The notes under the pieces: model-generated
Databases searched by the model: none
What the model was told of the DNA's origin: nothing
What the model saw: the letters and a program-made list of their open reading frames with translations, nothing else
Position numbers and translations under genes: made by a program
Assembly: GCA_002420305.1 (NCBI GenBank)
Contig: DIHT01000053.1
Span: forward strand, 1-20,031
Reading direction: 5' to 3'
From: Akkermansiaceae bacterium UBA5689
GTDB lineage: Bacteria; Verrucomicrobiota; Verrucomicrobiia; Verrucomicrobiales; Akkermansiaceae
Length of the DNA stretch: 20,031 nt
Part shown: piece by piece, positions 14,850 through 20,031 of the stretch
How the letters are laid out: every line of letters begins with the position of its first letter
Numbering within the stretch: position 1 is the stretch's first letter

Positions 14850-16867
14850 CACTCTTTGTCGCGGTCAACCGGCCTTGGAAACCGATTAAGAATATCGTCC
14901 GGAAGGTCAGGCCGAATTTTCCCATCCTGCAATGATTTTATGTAGAATCCCACAATTTCCCGCCTCTGCCTGAATTCCTGCGGCTGACTGAAGCGAAACC
15001 CGCGGCGGATTGAAAGCTCGAGGTATTCCTTGGAGAGTAGAAAGCACCCAAGAGCTTCCTCCGGCCTGCGACTGTACCAGAGCTGTTTTCCTCTCAGAGC
15101 AAGATGATGAGAAAGTCCCGCGAAGGCCCCAAACTTGCGCTCTCTTCGTCGAGCGACCCGAATTGCTTCCCGGTGGACATCGGCAGCTTCGTCAAAATTT
15201 CCGAGCAAATCATGCACGAGTCCAAGCTCAACCAGAACTCGAGCATCCTGGGGATGGCGGCGAAGGGCAATCTCCAGTCCCCATCGGGCTTCCTGCAGGC
15301 ACACCCCCAACTCGGAGCGGAGCTCCTCCGGCGTGCGTACATAGACACTCAATTGGAGACGCCCGTACAGTTCTGCAGAAAAGTAATGAGGGCTCTCCTC
15401 CACCAGCTGGCGTAATCGCGGCAACTCGGCAAGGCCCACCTCGTAATTCGTCGCCCTTTCTCCCTCCCACTGGAGCCATTTTGCCATGTGCAGGCTCTCT
15501 TTGCCGGTAGCAACCATTCCCACAACAATCATGAGAACCAAGAGAGCCCCATGGGTAAGCTTCGTTGAAATCGCGCGGGTAACTCTGGGTGAGGGGAACA
15601 ACAATCCAATCACAAGCGCCGCCAGCATCAGAATAGGAAGGAGATGAGTCTGGAAATCAAAGGCGGCATGCATCATACCACCTGCTAAGGCCCCAACACA
15701 ACCTACTCTCAAACCTCGCTCGAGCGAGGACCCCTGTGAGTCAACCCGGGAGATTCTCACCACTGCTCCCACCACAACAGTCAACAGGAATCCAACGATG
15801 AGAATGAGGCCAGCCATTCCGTAATCGCACAGCACTTGGAGATATTCGCTATGGGCAAGCTCCGGATCATTGACCCAGCTGGGAATATCCGTATCCCAGT
15901 GCTGGACCGCAAGATATCGGTAGCTCTGGCTTCCGTTGCCAAACAAAGGCTTCTCCTGCCAGATTTCATAAGCGACCGCTGCGAGGCCCAATCGCGAACT
16001 GGACCCTAGGAGATTTCCCATGTCCGAGTCCTGACCCCGCTCCTCACTCAAGGCTGAAGTCGACAGCGAGACTACCGCAATAGCAATCAACCCGAGAGCG
16101 GCAAAGGCCACGCACCCTATCACCCACGCGCCCAGAGTCCGGCTTCTTACCCGTAGGAAAACCAAGATTGCACAAGCACAACCAATCCCTCCCGTCATAG
16201 CGGCAAACCCGGCCCGGGATTTGGTCAACCATGTGAGCCAGATCCCAACAAGGATGAGCAGGAGGAGAGGTCCCCTCTGCCTCCACGAGGGCCTGCAGAG
16301 CACGAGGCCGGCACACAGCGGCATGATGATTGCGAGAAGCCCTGCCAGGTTGTTCCACTGCCAGAACAGCCCGCTCACTCCCTCACTGCTGGGACGTTGG
16401 TGTCGAAAGAAGGTGAAGCCCGGATCGAAGAAGTGCTGGTAACACCCCGCAAGAATCTGCATTCCCAGCACAACGCCAATCCCGATCAGCACAAGCATTC
16501 GCTCACGGCGACTAATCGCGCACGCCGATACCGTTGCCAGAGTCAGCCACGCCATGCTGAGTAAGTGAAGGTCATGGCGACCAAGGTCCCAGACTTCTGA
16601 GAAGAGAGCTCTGACCGCAAAATACAAAAGCACAGGCCCTCCCCCGATAAGCAGTGGCAGGCTCATCGCCCGACCAGACCGAACCGCATCCGTCAGCCCC
16701 AGAAGCGCCGCCAGGCCGACCAGGGGAACGGCAAAGGCACTGCGGTGGAGCTCGAGCCCTCCCCCGAAGAGAACTGCTACCACCCATCCTGTCATAAGAC
16801 AAAGCAATGCAGACCAGGAAAGCCATCTGCTCTCTGTCTTATGCTCTTGAGACGTTTGGGTTATCAT
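14849..16867 (-). CDS. O-antigen ligase/polymerase-like protein (Wzy_C family) with TPR-like tail
   Basis: This 672-residue protein has about ten to twelve membrane helices to residue ~450 and a soluble C-terminal region (about 460-672). Hallmarks of the Wzy/WaaL family are the helix start WQWNNLAGLLAI with N172-N173, TKSRAG near 216, SSSRLGL near 289, PLFGNGSQSY near 310 and the loop AHSEYLQVLCDYG near 338. It would polymerise lipid-linked glycan repeats or ligate them to an acceptor; sequence alone does not separate these. The tail has helical repeats (ARVLVELGLVHDLLGNFDEA, then RPEEALGCFLLSKEYLELS) resembling TPRs. The frame is open upstream to 17017, inside the UbiA-like gene; I chose the ATG at 16867, 35 bases after that gene. 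It shares its stop region with the WbaP-like start. Confidence 0.88.
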   Translation of the reverse strand: MITQTSQEHKTESRWLSWSALLCLMTGWVVAVLFGGGLELHRSAFAVPLVGLAALLGLTDAVRSGRAMSLPLLIGGGPVLLYFAVRALFSEVWDLGRHDLHLLSMAWLTLATVSACAISRRERMLVLIGIGVVLGMQILAGCYQHFFDPGFTFFRHQRPSSEGVSGLFWQWNNLAGLLAIIMPLCAGLVLCRPSWRQRGPLLLLILVGIWLTWLTKSRAGFAAMTGGIGCACAILVFLRVRSRTLGAWVIGCVAFAALGLIAIAVVSLSTSALSEERGQDSDMGNLLGSSSRLGLAAVAYEIWQEKPLFGNGSQSYRYLAVQHWDTDIPSWVNDPELAHSEYLQVLCDYGMAGLILIVGFLLTVVVGAVVRISRVDSQGSSLERGLRVGCVGALAGGMMHAAFDFQTHLLPILMLAALVIGLLFPSPRVTRAISTKLTHGALLVLMIVVGMVATGKESLHMAKWLQWEGERATNYEVGLAELPRLRQLVEESPHYFSAELYGRLQLSVYVRTPEELRSELGVCLQEARWGLEIALRRHPQDARVLVELGLVHDLLGNFDEAADVHREAIRVARRRERKFGAFAGLSHHLALRGKQLWYSRRPEEALGCFLLSKEYLELSIRRGFRFSQPQEFRQRREIVGFYIKSLQDGKIRPDLPDDILNRFPRPVDRDKE

Positions 16868-16902
16868 CAATTTAGAATCTTGAAGCAGATGAAGTAGCGG
16901 CC

Positions 16903-17823
16903 TCAGCGAATAGCGGTAAACCAACCGACCAAGACTAACCATCCTCCCAGAGAAATCAAAAGACTCCAGCTCCTCAGAAGTAAATACTCCGGAGTTTCCA
17001 CGGAGGTCGATCCCCACGCCAGTTTAAGGTAGCTCAGCAACCCCAACAGAGCCGGGACAGCGGTTAGGACGAACGGCATCCGGTCCGACCTACTGAGACA
17101 GTAGGCCACATAAATGGCTCCAGCAAATAATGCACTACACCCGATTAGAACGTTCAGAAGTTCAGCCGTGTATCCCCGCAGAGCCCGGCGTGTTGAGCCC
17201 AGAGCCACTTCCGAACTCTCCATGAGCAACCACTCTCCCTTTCTTTTTCCGAAACCCAGAAGAAGAGCGAGGAAGTAGGTACACCCCACGAGCCATCCGG
17301 TGGGATGGGCCGTGAAATCAAAACTCTGAAGAGCAAACGCCCCAGCCGCAACCCGGGCAACAAATCCAAGCCCTATGACAAGGACATCAACGAGAGGAAG
17401 GCCTCGAAGGCAGAAGGAATACAGCCATGAAAGCAGGTAATAGGCGATTAACACCAAGGTCACACTACCCCCGCCGTAAAACACAAACGATAGGCCAAGT
17501 GCGGTGGCGACCAAGACCGTTACAACAACCCAAGCCGCCCGGACCGCAATATGCCCCGCTGCGATCGGTCGATCCCGCTTGTTAGGGTGACAGCGGTCCT
17601 CCTTTCGATTGAAGATATCGTTTGCCAGATATACCGCACTAGAGACCAGACAGAAACAAACCGCCGCAGGCAGGACTGCGGACCAGGCCGACCCATCAAA
17701 GACCGCTCCATGAAAAAGAAGCGCCGCCAGACAGAACCCACTCTTTGTCCAATGATGCACACGCAGGGCCACCAGCCACCTGCAGATCGTGGTTTGAATC
17801 AATGCTGTTTCTGTTCCTGACAT
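16903..17823 (-). CDS. UbiA-family prenyltransferase, decaprenyl-phosphate phosphoribosyltransferase-like
   Basis: This 306-residue integral membrane protein has about nine hydrophobic helices. The first Asp-rich motif is NDIFNRKEDRCHPNKRDRP at 68-86, with N68, D69, D76, K82 and R85, then IAAG. This resembles the N-D-x5-6-D-x2-HP-x-KR-x-RPIAAG pattern of DPPR synthase (mycobacterial Rv3806c), which transfers phosphoribose from PRPP to polyprenyl phosphate. The second motif YSFCLRGLPLVDVLVIGLGF with D146, then VARVAAG, also fits this subfamily better than UbiA/MenA quinone enzymes. The N-terminus RVHHWTKSGFCLAALLFHG is typical too. The ATG at 17823 has AGGG six bases upstream; a longer frame reaches 17898. 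The GT-C neighbour could use its lipid-linked pentose (inference). No DprE1/DprE2-like epimerase is in the window. Confidence 0.85.
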   Translation of the reverse strand: MSGTETALIQTTICRWLVALRVHHWTKSGFCLAALLFHGAVFDGSAWSAVLPAAVCFCLVSSAVYLANDIFNRKEDRCHPNKRDRPIAAGHIAVRAAWVVVTVLVATALGLSFVFYGGGSVTLVLIAYYLLSWLYSFCLRGLPLVDVLVIGLGFVARVAAGAFALQSFDFTAHPTGWLVGCTYFLALLLGFGKRKGEWLLMESSEVALGSTRRALRGYTAELLNVLIGCSALFAGAIYVAYCLSRSDRMPFVLTAVPALLGLLSYLKLAWGSTSVETPEYLLLRSWSLLISLGGWLVLVGWFTAIR

Positions 17824-17872
17824 GAAAATCCCTGCTGAAGGCGCACTATTGTCCCGACCATCCTTATCGTGG

Positions 17873-19789
17873 TCAACGCCTTGACCCTGCCCCCGCATAC
17901 TTCCTCACATCCATAAAGTTTGGCAACGTGCCGAATGCCATCCAAAGATTCTGCATCCCAAGCGCGGAATCTGCGACCAAACTGTTCCATTCTTTCGCGG
18001 TGATAGGAACGGTCCACCATGTAGTCGAATCGTACGAGCTCCCGATCTGTTTAAGATCCGTCGGGGCTCCAAGTCTCCTTGCCAGTGCCTCAAGGGCACT
18101 CCTGTCTCGCCCGGCGACAACTCCTCGATGGCCTGCCAGTTCTTTGGGCTTCCACTGTTCCCTCCCCCACGGGCGCACCGTGAAATCATTGCCATTGAAG
18201 TGGTCATGCAGAGCCAGCTTGAGGCTCACGCCATTGTCTGGCTGTGGCGCCGGGGCACCTGCCTTCCCAAGGGTCCAGAGGAAAATGCGCTCACCCATAT
18301 CCCCCCCCAGCGGCCGAATATGGCCTCTCTCGAGCAATGAGAGAAGCGCAGACCGATTTGACCCCTCAGTCGCATTCACTCCGCGCTGCCTCTTCCCAAG
18401 GGTTCTCTCGTCAAACAGAACATAATCCGCATCCTGAATCGTAGATGCCTTCTCCCTCCCGAAAAGCGCGAGGTGAAATGCCCCATAGGAAACAAGACCA
18501 CTACTGAGCACAGCCCCCTTCCCCGGGGGGAGATCTCCCGGGACAATTGTATTCCATGCTCCCCAAACCCGCTGATTGTGGTCAACAGGCTCTTTCGCGC
18601 CATTGGCTAGCCGGCCAAGGAACTCCCCATAAGCCCCCATCGGCCAGAACCCATCCGTCGAAGGATATAAAGTCGGGGCAGAGGTAACAATACTGGCCTG
18701 TTTCCAACCGGCCATCCGCACCCCGACTGCCCAGGGCAGCGCAGTACCCAGCAGGGTAACGAGGACCGCAAACCGGCCCCATCGCCCCTGCCCCAGACGG
18801 TCCCAGCAATCACGACCACGGTCAGAAAAGAGAGTGAGAAGAATTGCCAGAGCAGGTAAGAACAGATGGCGAGGAGTATAGAGGACACACCCATAAAAAA
18901 TCAAAGGAAGCAGCACTGACAGAGCCATAAGCACCCGGAAGAGCGATCCTCTTGAGGCGAGACCAAAAGCAAAAGTAATTACAAGGAGAAGAAGCGCTCC
19001 CAGACCTCCTCCGACAAAGGCCAAAAACGTTGGAAGGACAAAAAACGGGGCTGGTAACACCGCGAACTTCTCACTCAGCAGCAGTCCAAGAATAATGGCA
19101 AAACCCGTGCCGACTATCATGGCCTGTACCCGCTGGTCCCGGAGAGTCGCGCGAAGAGATTCCTCCTGTGCCGCAAAGAGTGCCAGCAGGGGCATGAGCA
19201 AAAGAGCGTCTTGACGCGCAGCGGTAGCCGCCCAGGCAAGTAGTCCCACGAGACATACCCGGACCCTTGACTGACTACCTCGAGACGTATTGGTCCCTGA
19301 CCGCTCAGGGTCATGGCGAAGCATCACCGCAAGCAGGAGAAGAAAAGAAGCCGAGAGCATGTTTGGAGATAGAAACACCCCTGAGAAGGAAAGAACGGGC
19401 GTGAAGAGCGCGCCGTAAAGAACCGCAACTTGCACTCCCGACCACCTTTTCCGAGCTCCTACCGCGGCAAGAAGGGCCAGCGCATAGAGGGTGATAGCGA
19501 GGAGGTTTCCCTCACGGGCTATCTCCATCGATCTCTCATCGCCAGTCATGCGCACTTTGAGCCATGCCGCGGTAATCCAATATGATAAATACTGCTTGTC
19601 GTAGTTATAGCTATCGTTAGCAGCCACCGCTCTGTCCTTGGCGACCAGCTGAAGAGATCCTTCCAGGAGCGAAGCTTGATCGCTTTCCCGCATGACGGGT
19701 CCCACCGCCCAGATTTCCAGACAGATCCACAAGACCGCTACTACAGAAGCAGCTAGGCGCATTGTCCCAGAACGACGTATTCTCATCAT
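17873..19789 (-). CDS. large multi-helix membrane protein, GT-C glycosyltransferase-like
   Basis: This 638-residue protein starts with a signal-anchor helix (about 10-32). An extracytoplasmic loop follows with an acidic pair (RESDQASLLEGSL, E35 and D37) and a Tyr-rich stretch DSYNYDKQYLSYWITAAWLK at about 59-78. That order resembles the first periplasmic loop of GT-C enzymes (ArnT/PMT-like), where acidic residues bind a polyprenyl-phosphate sugar. About ten further helices reach residue ~380, and a soluble domain fills 400-638. I do not recognise a specific family, so the GT-C call is structural inference. Two consecutive ATGs begin the gene; the first overlaps the stop of the methyltransferase-like gene as ATGA. 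The downstream UbiA-like gene starts 49 bases later. It probably acts as a sugar transferase in the envelope, in the same operon. Confidence 0.65.
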   Translation of the reverse strand: MMRIRRSGTMRLAASVVAVLWICLEIWAVGPVMRESDQASLLEGSLQLVAKDRAVAANDSYNYDKQYLSYWITAAWLKVRMTGDERSMEIAREGNLLAITLYALALLAAVGARKRWSGVQVAVLYGALFTPVLSFSGVFLSPNMLSASFLLLLAVMLRHDPERSGTNTSRGSQSRVRVCLVGLLAWAATAARQDALLLMPLLALFAAQEESLRATLRDQRVQAMIVGTGFAIILGLLLSEKFAVLPAPFFVLPTFLAFVGGGLGALLLLVITFAFGLASRGSLFRVLMALSVLLPLIFYGCVLYTPRHLFLPALAILLTLFSDRGRDCWDRLGQGRWGRFAVLVTLLGTALPWAVGVRMAGWKQASIVTSAPTLYPSTDGFWPMGAYGEFLGRLANGAKEPVDHNQRVWGAWNTIVPGDLPPGKGAVLSSGLVSYGAFHLALFGREKASTIQDADYVLFDERTLGKRQRGVNATEGSNRSALLSLLERGHIRPLGGDMGERIFLWTLGKAGAPAPQPDNGVSLKLALHDHFNGNDFTVRPWGREQWKPKELAGHRGVVAGRDRSALEALARRLGAPTDLKQIGSSYDSTTWWTVPITAKEWNSLVADSALGMQNLWMAFGTLPNFMDVRKYAGAGSRR

Positions 19790-20031
19790 GGTGCCGCAGG
19801 ATTCAGAACGGCGAGATATTGCAGCTGCCTTCCGAACAAAGCGTTTAGAAAGAAGGGGTAAATATCGAGTGATTTATGCTCTTCGTGAATGGAAAGGCCC
19901 GATTTCTGGAAGAGATCATGCCATTCCCTCAGGTCAGGATAGCGGTAAAGGCAGCGCACTCCATAGCCGGCATTCGCGGCCCAGTCTATAAGGCTGATAC
20001 GAGGCCACGCCAGAATCGGGCCGGTCTTATG
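19786..20031 (-). CDS. 3' end of a methyltransferase-like gene (partial)
   Basis: An open minus-strand frame runs in from the window edge and ends with TGA at 19786-19788, giving 81 residues. The fragment includes RISLIDWAANAGYGVRCLYR, then PDLREWHDLFQKSGLSIHEE, then YPFFLNALFGRQLQYLAVL. A W-x-x-L-F-x-x-x-G-L segment followed by a short terminal strand pattern is typical of the last part of class I SAM methyltransferases found in polysaccharide clusters. The SAM-binding motifs would lie beyond the window, so the assignment is tentative. The stop overlaps the next gene's first ATG by four bases (ATGA), which strongly suggests translational coupling and supports that this frame is coding. Confidence 0.6.
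   Translation of the reverse strand, partial: HKTGPILAWPRISLIDWAANAGYGVRCLYRYPDLREWHDLFQKSGLSIHEEHKSLDIYPFFLNALFGRQLQYLAVLNPAAP

Noticed and set aside
16868..17017. 50-residue upstream extension of the O-antigen ligase-like frame
   Set aside because: It overlaps the UbiA-like gene in another frame; the ATG at 16867 begins just before the first membrane helix.

Overview
This window is a densely packed bacterial chromosome segment with no mobile element, CRISPR array, tRNA or rRNA that I can see. It encodes a Gram-negative cell envelope (a lipoprotein with a lipobox and O-antigen/exopolysaccharide type polymer genes). A secreted protein carries tandem beta modules of a style common in Verrucomicrobiota. 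The best guess is Verrucomicrobiota or a near relative, but this rests on protein style only and a search would be needed to confirm it. Many genes lack a Shine-Dalgarno sequence, GTG and TTG starts are frequent, and several genes appear to begin at or next to their transcription start.

Layout. Positions 1-96 hold the last 31 codons of an unknown coiled-coil-like protein. Positions 244-2502 (+) hold a ROK-like sugar kinase followed by a PIG-L/LmbE deacetylase, plausibly an amino-sugar pair. Positions 2670-3974 (+) encode a secreted protein of unknown role. On the minus strand, cysS (4994-6421) is followed by hemB (3998-4984), which ends in a hairpin terminator spanning its own stop codon. A small two-helix membrane protein (6592-7197, +) converges on and overlaps a voltage-gated-type potassium channel with a zinc-ribbon tail (7127-8032, -). 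A basic lipoprotein (8146-8802, -) and rlmN (8913-9977, +) diverge from a 110 bp spacer with two well-formed promoters. Both promoters place the predicted transcription start on the start codon. ssb (9980-10444, -) converges tightly on rlmN.

Positions 10610-13317 (-) are a housekeeping run: prs, rplY (CTC type), pth and rpsF. rpsF ends in a strong GC stem terminator, and its start lies inside the 3' end of pth. Upstream, on the same strand, positions 13419-20031 form a surface-polysaccharide operon with short spacers or stop/start overlaps. Its genes are the 3' end of a methyltransferase-like gene, a large GT-C-like membrane protein, a UbiA-family prenyl-phosphate phosphoribosyltransferase-like protein, a Wzy/WaaL-type O-antigen polymerase/ligase with a C-terminal TPR-like region, and a WbaP-type initiating sugar-phosphate transferase.

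How they could work together. The WbaP-like enzyme would prime undecaprenyl phosphate with a sugar phosphate. The Wzy/WaaL-like protein would polymerise or ligate the glycan. The UbiA-like enzyme would make a polyprenyl-phosphate-linked pentose from PRPP, as a donor for the GT-C protein. It is notable that prs, which makes PRPP, sits directly downstream on the same strand. prs-rplY-pth is also a common housekeeping arrangement, so that link is a hypothesis only.
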